Part shown: positions 24,544-33,627 of the stretch, in pieces
Layout of the letters: each line of letters opens with the position of its first letter
Numbering within the stretch: the stretch's first letter is position 1
Source of the DNA: an uncultured Bacilli bacterium
Lineage (GTDB): Bacteria; Bacillota_I; Bacilli_A; RF39; UBA660
Assembly (NCBI GenBank): GCA_934129885.1
Contig: CAKOWU010000007.1
Coordinates: forward strand, 35,652 to 99,651
DNA: 64,000 bases
Direction of reading: 5' to 3'
Notes under the pieces: generated by a model
The model's database searches: none
What the model saw: only the letters and a program-made list of their open reading frames with translations
What the model was told of the DNA's origin: nothing
Program-made: the position numbers and the translations under genes

Positions 24544-26145
24544 CTAATCATCATCTTTTTCATAACAATACTTATTGTCATTACCTTCACATATATACTT
24601 ATTACTGTCATAATGTAAACCATCTTTATCATAAGAAAATTCAGAAATATCTATATCATCAGCATCCACACTAACGCATTTGTGATAATAATCATTCTCT
24701 AGGTAACACACAGCATCACCATCATAATCATATTCCATACTTAAATAATACTTATTACCATCTGTACTAAATTTAGTAACATTACCATCAGACAATTTAG
24801 AAATAATCTTTTTAATATTATCTTCACTTGTAATAATCACCGTACTAGGTTCATCATAAACATAACTATAAATAGTATTTTCCTTTAAACCAGAAACTAT
24901 CTTTTTATAAAATGTAAAAACATTATCCACATTATTATCATAATGTAAAGAAACATCATTGTCATTTTTAGAAAATCTAACTGTGTTTATATCTTTATTA
25001 TATTTAACCTCAAACTTAATCTTATCAGCTAAACTATTGTCCACCATAAAAGTATAATCATTTAAATAACTTACAATATTAATATTATTATCATATTTAT
25101 AAGTTTTAACTAAACTATCTGTATTTTCATAAATTACATCCTTGTATTTCATATTAATAAATGAAGTAAAAGTCAAAGCCATACCTACGCCACCAAGAAC
25201 TAAAGCAATAATAAATATTACAAAAATTCTCTTAATATTATTTTTTCTATTAAAGATAAATCCAAATAATAAAAGTAAAATAAGTATCGTTACAGTTATA
25301 CCTGCAATACCACAAATAGTAAGTCCCACAAATATAAAGTGAACGAAAATATGATATATAAATAATGCTGTATTAAATACCAAGAATATTAAAAATATTG
25401 ATATCATAGCAAATATAATTCCTGTAAAACATTTAAAGATAAAAAATGCAATCTTAAGTAATCCATTAATAAACCTGTATTCAGCATGTTTAGGATCCCT
25501 AATAATAATCTTTTCCTTATCCTTTACTTGTATCTTCTTGTCATTTTTATCATCATCTTGCACATCATCAGGTGTATCATCTTCCCTAATTATCTCATAG
25601 TAATCTAAATATCTCGTCTTAAATACATGAATAAAAATAACAAAACCAAATACCAAATATATAATGCCATATATAATTTCAAATATTCTATATATTACTG
25701 AATATATATTAGACGGCAATACCCCAAATATCCCGGAAAGGACCCATTCAAGAATACCTCCAAGTACCGCATATACAAACAGTAAAATCAAAATAATAAC
25801 AAACTGTTCAAATAAACATTTGATCTTTTCTTTAAAAGTCATCGCACTAAACATATCAATAGACTTAGTAATAAACTTAAGAAAATCATCAATATACTTA
25901 TTCACCTTATTACGTGACTCTTGTCTATCTTTAACATCTTTAATATCCTGATTTAAAAGTTCATCAACCTTAAGATTAAAAATATTACATAACTGTAAGA
26001 CCTTATCCATCTCTGGATATGCCTGCGATGACTCCCACTTTGAAATACTTTGTCTAGATACTCCAAGTTTGTCCGCTAACTCTTCCTGTGATAAACCACT
26101 TTCCTTTCTTATCTTCTTCAAATTATCAGCAAAATTCGCTTTCAT
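24544..26145 (-). CDS. XRE-family regulator with large multi-span membrane domain
   Basis: An N-terminal Cro/C1 HTH (LKKIRKESGLSQEELADKLG, SRQSISKWESSQAYPEMDKV) is joined to four or more transmembrane segments (about 95-140, 150-175 and 225-320). A C-terminal beta-rich extracytoplasmic domain resembles the DUF4097-like putative adhesin fold seen next to such regulators. The start is ATG 26145, because AAGGAGGA lies 5 bases before it. Its promoter region carries CAACT-type inverted repeats (26184-26230) downstream of a TATAAT, which suggests autoregulation. It probably senses envelope state, by inference. Confidence 0.75.
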   Translation of the reverse strand: MKANFADNLKKIRKESGLSQEELADKLGVSRQSISKWESSQAYPEMDKVLQLCNIFNLKVDELLNQDIKDVKDRQESRNKVNKYIDDFLKFITKSIDMFSAMTFKEKIKCLFEQFVIILILLFVYAVLGGILEWVLSGIFGVLPSNIYSVIYRIFEIIYGIIYLVFGFVIFIHVFKTRYLDYYEIIREDDTPDDVQDDDKNDKKIQVKDKEKIIIRDPKHAEYRFINGLLKIAFFIFKCFTGIIFAMISIFLIFLVFNTALFIYHIFVHFIFVGLTICGIAGITVTILILLLLFGFIFNRKNNIKRIFVIFIIALVLGGVGMALTFTSFINMKYKDVIYENTDSLVKTYKYDNNINIVSYLNDYTFMVDNSLADKIKFEVKYNKDINTVRFSKNDNDVSLHYDNNVDNVFTFYKKIVSGLKENTIYSYVYDEPSTVIITSEDNIKKIISKLSDGNVTKFSTDGNKYYLSMEYDYDGDAVCYLENDYYHKCVSVDADDIDISEFSYDKDGLHYDSNKYICEGNDNKYCYEKDDD

Positions 26146-26183
26146 ACAATTCCTCCTTCCCACACATCATACCTTAGAAACCA

Positions 26184-26272
26184 GTTGCGTACAACCAACT
26201 TTTAGTTGTTTTTTGTCACTTTTTAGTTGCGCATCCCCATAAATTATATCATAAATAGATAATATTCCTCAA
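26184..26272 (-). promoter_or_regulatory. Promoter and candidate operators of the XRE-membrane regulator
   Basis: On the minus strand TTGAGG (about 26267-26272) and TATAAT (26243-26248) are 18 bases apart. Between the -10 and the gene lie GCAACTAAAAAGTGAC, CAACTAAAAGTTG (palindrome, 26197-26209) and GTTGTACGCAAC (26184-26195). Repeated CAACT half-sites suit binding by its own HTH dimer. Confidence 0.5.
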
Positions 26273-26348
26273 GAAAAAAATAGGGTCATATTTTCCCTAT
26301 AAATAATTTTTCAATAATGCCTTCCGCATAATCATTACCAATTTAAAT

Positions 26349-26849
26349 TTACTTTTCACTAGAAGTAATCATATTATCTAAAATAGTTAAAATCTCACTT
26401 TGATTTTTAAGTAAAAGAACTATCTTATTATGTAAATCTTCTAAAATAACCTCACTTTTTAAATCCGTTATATAATCATTTTGATTTCGCACACTGTCCT
26501 TCATCGCCGCTCTATTTTGACTCATCATAATAATCGGTGCCTGTACCGCTGCCACACAAGACAAAATCAAATTAAGTAAAATAAATGGATATGCATCTAT
26601 CTTTATAAAAAATAAATTGAGAACTATCCATAAAAACAAAAACAAAGTTACCATTATAATAAACTTCCAACTACCTAAACTACTAGATATCTTATCCGCC
26701 ATCTTATCCCCTATACCGGCTCTTTTCTCCTCTTCCTTATCCACATCCAATGAAATATGATCAACTATCAATAATGATGCCAGTTCATCTATCTTATCCT
26801 CACTTAATTTATTAGAAACGAGTAATTTAACTATATCCTTTTTCTCCAT
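26349..26849 (-). CDS. DUF1003 family membrane protein
   Basis: This 166-residue protein has two transmembrane helices (about 62-85 and 91-110) and the DUF1003 hallmark AVQAPIIMMSQNRAAMKDSV just after the second. The N-terminal cytoplasmic region is charged and the C-terminus is a coiled coil (LHNKIVLLLKNQSEILTILD). The family's function is not established. It is followed in the same direction by the XRE regulators and is 37 bases downstream of the ABC1-type gene. Confidence 0.85.
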   Translation of the reverse strand: MEKKDIVKLLVSNKLSEDKIDELASLLIVDHISLDVDKEEEKRAGIGDKMADKISSSLGSWKFIIMVTLFLFLWIVLNLFFIKIDAYPFILLNLILSCVAAVQAPIIMMSQNRAAMKDSVRNQNDYITDLKSEVILEDLHNKIVLLLKNQSEILTILDNMITSSEK

Positions 26850-26886
26850 ATTTATCACATAATTATTATGCTCAAAAAAAGTAAGT

Positions 26887-28437
26887 TTAATCCCTAAACC
26901 TACTTATTAAAAAATTATAAAGTATCCAAAAAGTACATAAGCCACCCAATATTAAATACAAATAAAATATAAAAGGTAAATCTTCCTTATTATTAATAAC
27001 AATTAAACTAGTACCAACAATATATGCCACATCAAGTATCGTGAAAATAAGTAAATACACTAAATTCTCTATACTAAATAATTGCTTTTTAGAATCATTA
27101 ATCTCAATATTAAACTTAACCTCTCCTCTGTTCACACCTTGAACAAAAGTCAAAACCTCATTAGGTAAAGATACTAAATCGCCCGCACTAAGCATCCCAT
27201 TGCTTATAATTTTTTTAAGTTTATTCGCATTTATAATATTCCCAGAATTAACATGTGTACTAAGTATCTCCATTAAATTAATAGAAGGATCAATTGTCTT
27301 TAAAGTACCCTCTATCGTAAGAATCCCCCTAATAAGCATCGTTATATTTTTAGGTAAACTAATATTATTTTTAGAAAGCATTTTAAGCATATCATTCAAA
27401 AATACCTTCATATCAATATCACTAATATTTGCGTTCTTTACCTTATCTAAAATCGTCCTAATATCATTGTTAAGTTCCACATGATTTACATCTGACTTTG
27501 CTGACCCAAGCGTCAAAAGTATACGCGAAACCTCTCTAATATCATCTTTTAAAATAGCAATAATACACTCACTAAGTAAAGATCTATCTAAAGAAGATAA
27601 CTTACCCATCATTCCAAAATCTAAATAAACGATCTGTCCATTTTTAATCCTAATATTATCAGAATGCGGATCAGCATGAAAGAACCCGTCATCAATTGCT
27701 TGCTTTACATAATTCGCCGCAAGTTTCTTCGCTACCTCACTAGGATTATACCCTTCTTTCATTATTTTAGATACATCGTCTAATTTTGTACCATCAATAT
27801 ACTCCATTACTAAAGCCGCACTAGTAGATATATCCGCATATACTTCTGGTACTTTTATATACTTAATATTCTTGTTTAATTCTTTAAACTTCAGCATATG
27901 TTCTCTTTCTTTAACAAAGTCCATTTCTTCTTTAGCACTTTCAAAAATTTCATTTAAAACATCACAAAAATCCATAGGGGAATTGAATAACTTATCAATA
28001 TGTGATAAATTAATAGCCTTTTTAAATAAACTAACGTCCATACTCATCATTTCATATATATGTAAACGTTTAATCTTAATAACCACATAATTACCATTTT
28101 TAAGCATCGCCTTATGTACCTGTGCAATAGAAGCACTTCCAATTGGCTCTAGTTCAATAAATTTAAATATTTCTAAAGTTTCACCATTATATTCCTTATC
28201 AAGAATGTTCATAACTTCACTAAAAGGCATAGGCTTTACATTACTCTTTAAATTCTTAAGTTCATCCGCATACACCTGCGGAATAATATCATCCCTATCA
28301 GACATAATTTGTCCTAACTTAATAAACGTAGGTCCTAACTTTTCAAGTACTAACCTTACATTTTCTGGACTTCTATCTGAAACTAAATGACATTCTTTTA
28401 TAACCGATATTATCTCTTCTAATCTTTCTTTTTCCAT
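26887..28437 (-). CDS. ABC1/UbiB (AarF) family atypical kinase-like protein
   Basis: This 516-residue protein opens with LVLEKLGPTFIKLGQIMSDR, the UbiB KxGQ signature. An atypical kinase domain follows: VVIKIKR with the conserved Lys, HADPHSDNIRI with the catalytic loop and YLDFGMMG with the DFG-like Asp. Two C-terminal transmembrane helices are present. UbiB proteins are membrane ATPases linked to quinone or lipid handling. No quinone genes are in the window, so a lipid role is as likely. The start is ATG 28437 with AGAGGG. Confidence 0.88.
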   Translation of the reverse strand: MEKERLEEIISVIKECHLVSDRSPENVRLVLEKLGPTFIKLGQIMSDRDDIIPQVYADELKNLKSNVKPMPFSEVMNILDKEYNGETLEIFKFIELEPIGSASIAQVHKAMLKNGNYVVIKIKRLHIYEMMSMDVSLFKKAINLSHIDKLFNSPMDFCDVLNEIFESAKEEMDFVKEREHMLKFKELNKNIKYIKVPEVYADISTSAALVMEYIDGTKLDDVSKIMKEGYNPSEVAKKLAANYVKQAIDDGFFHADPHSDNIRIKNGQIVYLDFGMMGKLSSLDRSLLSECIIAILKDDIREVSRILLTLGSAKSDVNHVELNNDIRTILDKVKNANISDIDMKVFLNDMLKMLSKNNISLPKNITMLIRGILTIEGTLKTIDPSINLMEILSTHVNSGNIINANKLKKIISNGMLSAGDLVSLPNEVLTFVQGVNRGEVKFNIEINDSKKQLFSIENLVYLLIFTILDVAYIVGTSLIVINNKEDLPFIFYLYLILGGLCTFWILYNFLISRFRD

Positions 28438-28563
28438 TAATCGTCCCTCTATTCTAGAAAAATTATAACACAAATTAAAACATCAATAAAGTTTTTTCTT
28501 TAACTACACAAGTATATAGTTATTGTTAATAGCAAAACAAGACCAAAATAAATTCTAACATAT

Positions 28564-28590
28564 TAAAACCCTTATAAAATAAGGGTATTT
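28564..28590 (-). terminator. Terminator of ssrA
   Basis: ACCCTTA / TAAGGGT with a 5-base loop, followed by T on the minus strand, begins 8 bases after the tmRNA CCA end. Confidence 0.8.
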
Positions 28591-28597
28591 TTCATAT

Positions 28598-28953
28598 TGG
28601 TGGAGCCGAGGAGATTTGAACTCCTGTCCAAATATGTTTCAAAGAAAGTCTCTACAAGTTTAGTTAGTCCATAAATGTCCTAATGAATAAAGGAACTAAC
28701 TGCTAATTCATTAGTAAGCCTATATTATTCATTATTACTATTAGGCCTAGTAACAATATATCCCATTATGTATGAGTCCCTTAAAAACTTTATGGGAGAA
28801 AGTTAATAAAGAACGCTTTGCACTATCTTAGGCAAAAGCAAGTTGGCCATTATAGCCTTTTTCGTTTCCAGTTATATTTAACTGTGTATTTTACGAGTAC
28901 CCTCGGCTTGCAACTTCAATCTCCGCATACCTGTCGAAACCAAAAACGGCCCC
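28598..28953 (-). ncRNA. ssrA: Transfer-messenger RNA
   Basis: The 5' GGGGCCG pairs with 3' CGGCTCC and CCA is encoded. The start GGGGCCGTTTTTGGTTTCGA and the end GTTCAAATCTCCTCGG are the conserved tRNA-like parts. The tag reading frame after TATAACT reads GNEKGYNGQLAFA and stop. This aligns with the E. coli ANDENYALAA type, with resume codon GGA, and ends LAFA rather than LAA. tmRNA rescues stalled ribosomes with SmpB, whose gene lies directly upstream. An extended -10 promoter (TGC-TATAAT, 28965-28970) drives it. Confidence 0.95.
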
Positions 28954-28964
28954 ATTCGAGAGAT

Positions 28965-28973
28965 ATTATAGCA
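28965..28973 (-). promoter_or_regulatory. ssrA promoter -10
   Basis: TGC-TATAAT on the minus strand, between the smpB stop and the tmRNA 5' end. Confidence 0.65.
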
Positions 28974-28977
28974 TTTC

Positions 28978-29412
28978 TCAGCGTTTAAGTCTAGCCTTAA
29001 TATCTCTTTCAATATCTCTTTGTTTTATTGTTTCTCTTTTATCATAGTTTTTTTTACCTTTAGCAATACCAAGTTCTATTTTAGCAATTCCATGTTTAAA
29101 ATATATTTTTAGAGGAACTAAAGTATATCCTTCTAAAGTTATTTTACTTTCTATCTTTTTTATTTCTTTTTTATGCAATAATAGTTTTCTAGTTCTTGTC
29201 TCCTCATGATTAAATATATTGCCATTTTCATATGGACTAATATGCATATTTATCAGTAGAGCCTCACCTTTTTTTATAGTTGCATAACTGTCTTTAATAT
29301 TCGCTTTACCACTTCTTATAGATTTTATTTCAGTACCAGTTAAAACAATCCCCGCTTCTATAGTATCAAATATTTGATAATTATATCTGGCTTTCCTGTT
29401 TAATATTTCCAT
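28978..29412 (-). CDS. smpB: SsrA-binding protein
   Basis: SmpB binds tmRNA and places it in stalled ribosomes. The 144-residue sequence shows the full family pattern: NRKARYNYQIFDTIEAGIVL at the N-terminus, GTEIKSIRSGKANIKDSYA, then GYTLVPLKIYF and the C-terminal tail GKKNYDKRETIKQRD. It overlaps the 3' end of rnr by 32 bases and is directly followed by ssrA, a conserved arrangement. Confidence 0.97.
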   Translation of the reverse strand: MEILNRKARYNYQIFDTIEAGIVLTGTEIKSIRSGKANIKDSYATIKKGEALLINMHISPYENGNIFNHEETRTRKLLLHKKEIKKIESKITLEGYTLVPLKIYFKHGIAKIELGIAKGKKNYDKRETIKQRDIERDIKARLKR

Positions 29413-31516
29413 TCTTTGCTCCTTTTGGTATTATGAAATCTATTTGTCCTTTTTCTTTGCTTACATTTGATACTTCTACTTCAAGTTCCTGCCCTAATGT
29501 ATATACTCTCTTCTTATTTTTTCCAATTAAACTAAATGACTCTTCTTGATAATAATAATAATCATCATTTAAATCTTCTACTTTTACAAGTCCTTCCACT
29601 AAATTTGGTAACTCCACATACATACCATATTTTGTAACAGTATTTATAACGCCTTTGTACCTTTCACCAATATGATTTTCCATATATTCGGCCATTTTCA
29701 TATCAGTAACTGCTCTTTCACAATCCACTGCCGCTCTTTCTCTATCTGAAGATTGCTTAGTTATCGCTGGTAGTGTTACTTCTAAAGCATTTATAGTTTC
29801 ATTATTTATATTATGTTTAAATAAATATGTTCTAAGTAATCTATGTACTGTTAAATCTGGAAATCTTCTAATTGGTGACGTAAAGTGTGTATAACATTTA
29901 CTAGCAAGTCCAAAGTGCCCTATATTGTTAACATCATATATAGCCTTCTTCATACTTCTTAATAACATTGAAGATAAAATGGGATATTCTTTTTTATCTT
30001 TTAATTGTCCCAAAATACTTTGAATAGTTTTAGGTGTAATGTTTTTAGTATTCGCATTTACATGATAACCTAATATACCTGTAAATTTAAGAAAGGTTGA
30101 CACTTTTTCTTCATCTGGAAGGTCATGCACTCTGTAAACAAATGGAAGATCCATATAAAATATTGTACTTGCCACGGCTTCGTTCGCACATATCATAAAG
30201 TCCTCAATTAATTTTTCACCTTCGCCTCTTTCTCTTTTTTGAACATCTATAGCTTTTCCTGTTTCGTCTACAATTATTTTAGGCTCGTCGATATCAAAAT
30301 CAATATAACCTTTATTCACTTTATTTTTTCTAATTATTTTGGCAAGTTCATGCATTTGTTTTAATTTTTCAGCATATGGCTCATAGCCTTCTGGAATAAT
30401 ATCTTCTTCTATTATTTTATTAACATTTTTATATGTCATTTGTTTTCTAGATCTGATAACACTTTCAAATATTTCACTACTTACATTGTTACCTTTATCA
30501 TCTATTTCCATAATACATGAAATTGCAAGTCTATCTACTTCTGGATTAAGAGAGCATATGCCATTTGAAAGCTGATGTGGTAACATTGGTATTACTCTAT
30601 CAGCCAAATATGAACTAGTTCCTCTTGTTAAGGCCTCTTCATATAAAGGAGTTCCTTCTTTCACATAATATGATACATCAGCAATATGTACTCCTAAACT
30701 ATAATTACCATTCGGCAAAACATCAATACTTATAGCGTCATCAATATCTTTAGTATCATCCCCATCAATAGTAAATATCATTTTATCTCTAAAGTCTTTA
30801 CGGCCCAATTTTTCTTTCTCTGATACTTCTTCTGGAACGTTCTCTAACTGCTCTATAACTTCTTTTGGAAACTCATCAAAGATATTATAATGTGCCGCAA
30901 TAGATAAAATATCTACTCCCGGATCATCTTTGTGTCCTATTATTTTAACAATTTTACCTTGATAGTAATTGCTTTTTGCAATATTATTTTCTATTTTGAC
31001 AACTACTTTATGACCAGGGACTGCACCTTTGGCATCTTCATCTTTTATTTCCACAATTATTTTTAATTTAGAATCATCTAGTTTGATAAAATTTTTATCA
31101 TCTTTTTTATAAAATTCTCCCACTAACAAATCTTTTAGATTTCTTTCATTAATACGTAGTACAGTGGCATCGTGGTGTTGTTCATTGATAACATTTATTA
31201 CAACAACATCACCATTTATTGCACCATTTAAATTATTTTTAGAAACATAATAATCTTCTTCTTCTCCTTCTACCATAACAAAACCAAAACCTTTAGGATT
31301 TATAATGATAGTACCAACTTTCTGCATTCTATCATGAAACTTTTCATACTTGCCTTTATTTGTTACCCTTATTTTTAAATTTTTCTCTAAGCTTACTAAT
31401 ACCTCTGGTAATTTTTCTATTTCTTCCTTTGTAAGTTTTTCTTCTAACTCCTCATAAGTAACTGCCTTATTTTTGCTTTCAATAAGTGATAGGACTTTTA
31501 TCTCTAATTCTTCCAT
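29381..31516 (-). CDS. rnr: Ribonuclease R
   Basis: This 3'-5' exoribonuclease (RNB family) degrades structured RNA and non-stop mRNAs with SmpB-tmRNA. The order is an N-terminal winged helix, two cold-shock domains (GFGFVMVEGEEEDYYVSKNN), the RNB catalytic centre (IDGDDTKDIDDAIS, with the Asp cluster), HFTSPIRRFPDLTVHRLL, and a C-terminal S1 domain (GVINTVTKYGMYVELPNLVE). 711 residues is typical. AGGAGAG precedes the ATG. The gene order rnr-smpB-ssrA is functionally coherent. Confidence 0.96.
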   Translation of the reverse strand: MEELEIKVLSLIESKNKAVTYEELEEKLTKEEIEKLPEVLVSLEKNLKIRVTNKGKYEKFHDRMQKVGTIIINPKGFGFVMVEGEEEDYYVSKNNLNGAINGDVVVINVINEQHHDATVLRINERNLKDLLVGEFYKKDDKNFIKLDDSKLKIIVEIKDEDAKGAVPGHKVVVKIENNIAKSNYYQGKIVKIIGHKDDPGVDILSIAAHYNIFDEFPKEVIEQLENVPEEVSEKEKLGRKDFRDKMIFTIDGDDTKDIDDAISIDVLPNGNYSLGVHIADVSYYVKEGTPLYEEALTRGTSSYLADRVIPMLPHQLSNGICSLNPEVDRLAISCIMEIDDKGNNVSSEIFESVIRSRKQMTYKNVNKIIEEDIIPEGYEPYAEKLKQMHELAKIIRKNKVNKGYIDFDIDEPKIIVDETGKAIDVQKRERGEGEKLIEDFMICANEAVASTIFYMDLPFVYRVHDLPDEEKVSTFLKFTGILGYHVNANTKNITPKTIQSILGQLKDKKEYPILSSMLLRSMKKAIYDVNNIGHFGLASKCYTHFTSPIRRFPDLTVHRLLRTYLFKHNINNETINALEVTLPAITKQSSDRERAAVDCERAVTDMKMAEYMENHIGERYKGVINTVTKYGMYVELPNLVEGLVKVEDLNDDYYYYQEESFSLIGKNKKRVYTLGQELEVEVSNVSKEKGQIDFIIPKGAKNGNIKQESQI

Positions 31517-31593
31517 AAGTCTCTCCTCTCTGTTTCCATTATAATATTTTATTTCGTAAAATTATAGCGATTTATTAAAATATTGATACTAGT

Positions 31594-32154
31594 TTACATT
31601 GTTTTTAAATTTTTTCTGGTTGCAAGATAATACATTAAATAAACTATACCGCCGATAGTGGCAACTATAATATCAGTCATAGTATCTGTTACCCCTGTTT
31701 TAGCAACTAACTGTGCATCAAATCCAAAAAAGATATCACAAGTAAACTCAAATATTTCCCATACACCAGCACACATAACCGTAAATGACATTATAAGCAA
31801 AATACTAAAGCTCTTACTTTTTATATGGTTCATTTCAATTATCGTACCAGCAATTACTGCGGTGATAACACCTGAAAATGTATGTGTTATTTTATCTAAA
31901 TACTCCCATTTATTATAGTAACTTTCTATCACACCTAAATAATGAGCAAAAAAGATAAATATTATCCAAAGTGTTATAAGTGATGGTTTTATCTCTATTT
32001 TGAATAATTTACTTATTATATATGGGATTGTAAGCGTTAGTACTATACTTAAATCTTTTAATATTATTATTATTCCTTTGTCTAATTCTGAAAATACAGT
32101 AAAAAATGACAACATACTAATAAATACAACTAAAAATATATTAATTTTTTTCAT
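31594..32154 (-). CDS. DUF2238/YjdF-like multi-span membrane protein
   Basis: This 186-residue protein has five or six hydrophobic segments. The conserved polar motifs within membrane regions (YLDKITHTFSGV, GVWEIFEFTCD and VTDTMTDIIVATIGG) resemble the YjdF/DUF2238 family. Function unknown. Its start lies inside the end of rmuC (14-base overlap), so translation is probably coupled. Confidence 0.7.
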   Translation of the reverse strand: MKKINIFLVVFISMLSFFTVFSELDKGIIIILKDLSIVLTLTIPYIISKLFKIEIKPSLITLWIIFIFFAHYLGVIESYYNKWEYLDKITHTFSGVITAVIAGTIIEMNHIKSKSFSILLIMSFTVMCAGVWEIFEFTCDIFFGFDAQLVAKTGVTDTMTDIIVATIGGIVYLMYYLATRKNLKTM

Positions 32155-33205
32155 TTATGTTCTCCTCTATTTCTACACCATTTATTGCATCAAATCTTTT
32201 AGTTATTTTATTTGTTGTAGTATGGATATCTTTTACATCCTTACTAACAGTTTCAATACTTCTAGCAAGTTTGTCCCATCTCATTTTATAGCGTCCAAAT
32301 TCTTCTGATAAAAGTCTTAATTCCTTTTGTATTTCTTTAGCGTATTTATCTCTTTCTAAATTTTTCATAATTACCTGCATAGTGGTCAAGGTACTCATCA
32401 AAGTCGTTGGACCAGCAATCCAAACTTTTTTCTTATAGGCATAATCAATAACATCTTGATGATAAGCATTTACTTCAGCAAATATTGCCTCTGCTGGAAG
32501 AAATAATATCGCACTATCGGTAGTCTCGCCTGGAATGATATATTTATCCGCAATGGCATCAATATGTTTTTGCATATCTTTCTTGAAAAGTCTAGCAGAC
32601 ATATTTCTATTTATATTTTTTTTATCTACCATATTACGATAATTTTCAAGTGGAAATTTTGAATCTATAACTATAAGTCCAGTAGGTTCTGGAGCAAAGA
32701 TAACCGAATCAGCAATAGTACCATTGCTTAAAGTATACTGCAAAGAATATATTTTTGTGTTGTTTTCGCCAAAAACATTTTCAAGTATATGCTTTAAAGT
32801 TACCTCCCCAAATATTCCTCTAGTTTTTTTATCAGTAAGTATAGTTTCTAGTGAAACAATATCACTTGAAAGACTATCTATTTTCTTTTGGGCCTCGTCT
32901 ATCTTGGAAAGCCTTTCTAAAACCGATGAAAATGTCTTATTAGTTCTTTCAAAGTTTTGATCTAGCCTTTCATTAACTTTATCATTCATATCATTTAATT
33001 TTAGTTCCATCTTATCATTTAATTTATTAAAATTATAGTTATTATTTTCTGTAAGATTGCTTTTGAAGTTTCCAAGTTCCTTTATAAGTTCTGTTTCTAG
33101 TTTGCCTAAACGCTCTGTTATATTAGACTCATTAATATTTTTAGTAAGTGAGATTATACTAACAATAAGTATTAATATTAGAAGTCCGATTATTATATAT
33201 TCCAT
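32141..33205 (-). CDS. rmuC: DNA recombination protein RmuC
   Basis: The N-terminal transmembrane helix (about 2-21) is followed by a long coiled coil (about 30-125). The RmuC nuclease-like domain shows TRGIFGEVTLKHILENVFGE, VIDSKFPLENYRNM, AILFLPAEAIFAEV and GPTTLMSTLTTMQVIMKN. RmuC limits inversions at short repeats. I start at ATG 33205 (MEYIIIGLL) because AGGTGAT precedes it. Confidence 0.93.
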   Translation of the reverse strand: MEYIIIGLLILILIVSIISLTKNINESNITERLGKLETELIKELGNFKSNLTENNNYNFNKLNDKMELKLNDMNDKVNERLDQNFERTNKTFSSVLERLSKIDEAQKKIDSLSSDIVSLETILTDKKTRGIFGEVTLKHILENVFGENNTKIYSLQYTLSNGTIADSVIFAPEPTGLIVIDSKFPLENYRNMVDKKNINRNMSARLFKKDMQKHIDAIADKYIIPGETTDSAILFLPAEAIFAEVNAYHQDVIDYAYKKKVWIAGPTTLMSTLTTMQVIMKNLERDKYAKEIQKELRLLSEEFGRYKMRWDKLARSIETVSKDVKDIHTTTNKITKRFDAINGVEIEENINEKN

Positions 33206-33247
33206 TTTTATCACCTATATTAATTATAGGGTACGTTTGTATGTATG

Positions 33248-33535
33248 TCAATATGTTTTTGAATTTTTGTATGCACTATAACCGCCAATAATACTAATGG
33301 TCTTATAACCTTGATTATTTAAAATATTAGTTAAATTTTGAGATGTCATCCCCTTGGTACAGTAAATATAATAGTTTTGATTTTTATCTAAATATAATGC
33401 GGGATTTATTAAAAGATTCATATACTCAATATTTTTAGCACCTTCTATATGTCCCATATTATAGCTTTGTGATGACCTTATATCTATAATATTTGGATTT
33501 GACAAAGCTTTTAACTGCTTTAATGTAATATTCAT
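33248..33535 (-). CDS. Rhodanese-domain protein
   Basis: A single rhodanese domain of 95 residues with NIIDIRSSQSYNMGHIEGAKNI and the active-site loop IYCTKGMTSQNL, where Cys is the sulfur carrier (CTKGMTS). Such stand-alone domains move persulfide sulfur. The start at ATG 33535 is supported by AGAGGTGAT. It is a separate gene between rmuC and ftsX. Confidence 0.9.
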   Translation of the reverse strand: MNITLKQLKALSNPNIIDIRSSQSYNMGHIEGAKNIEYMNLLINPALYLDKNQNYYIYCTKGMTSQNLTNILNNQGYKTISIIGGYSAYKNSKTY

Positions 33536-33595
33536 ACTATTTATCACCTCTTTATTTTACTATATTCTATAAACTATATTTAGCGTTTACAGATA

Positions 33596-33627
33596 ACCAA
33601 AAAGAACTGATTTTTTATACAGTTCTC
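33596..33627 (-). terminator. Terminator downstream of ftsEX
   Basis: AGAACTG / CAGTTCT with a 10-base loop, followed by T on the minus strand. Confidence 0.75.

Noticed and set aside
26170..26280. CRISPR-like short repeats (AGTTG) near the XRE promoter
   Set aside because: The repeats are short, irregular palindromes over about 50 bases, with no spacers. They are better seen as operators. No CRISPR array or cas gene is in the window.
28598..28953. ORFs on the plus strand over tmRNA
   Set aside because: The region is fully explained by ssrA, with intact tRNA-like ends and tag frame.
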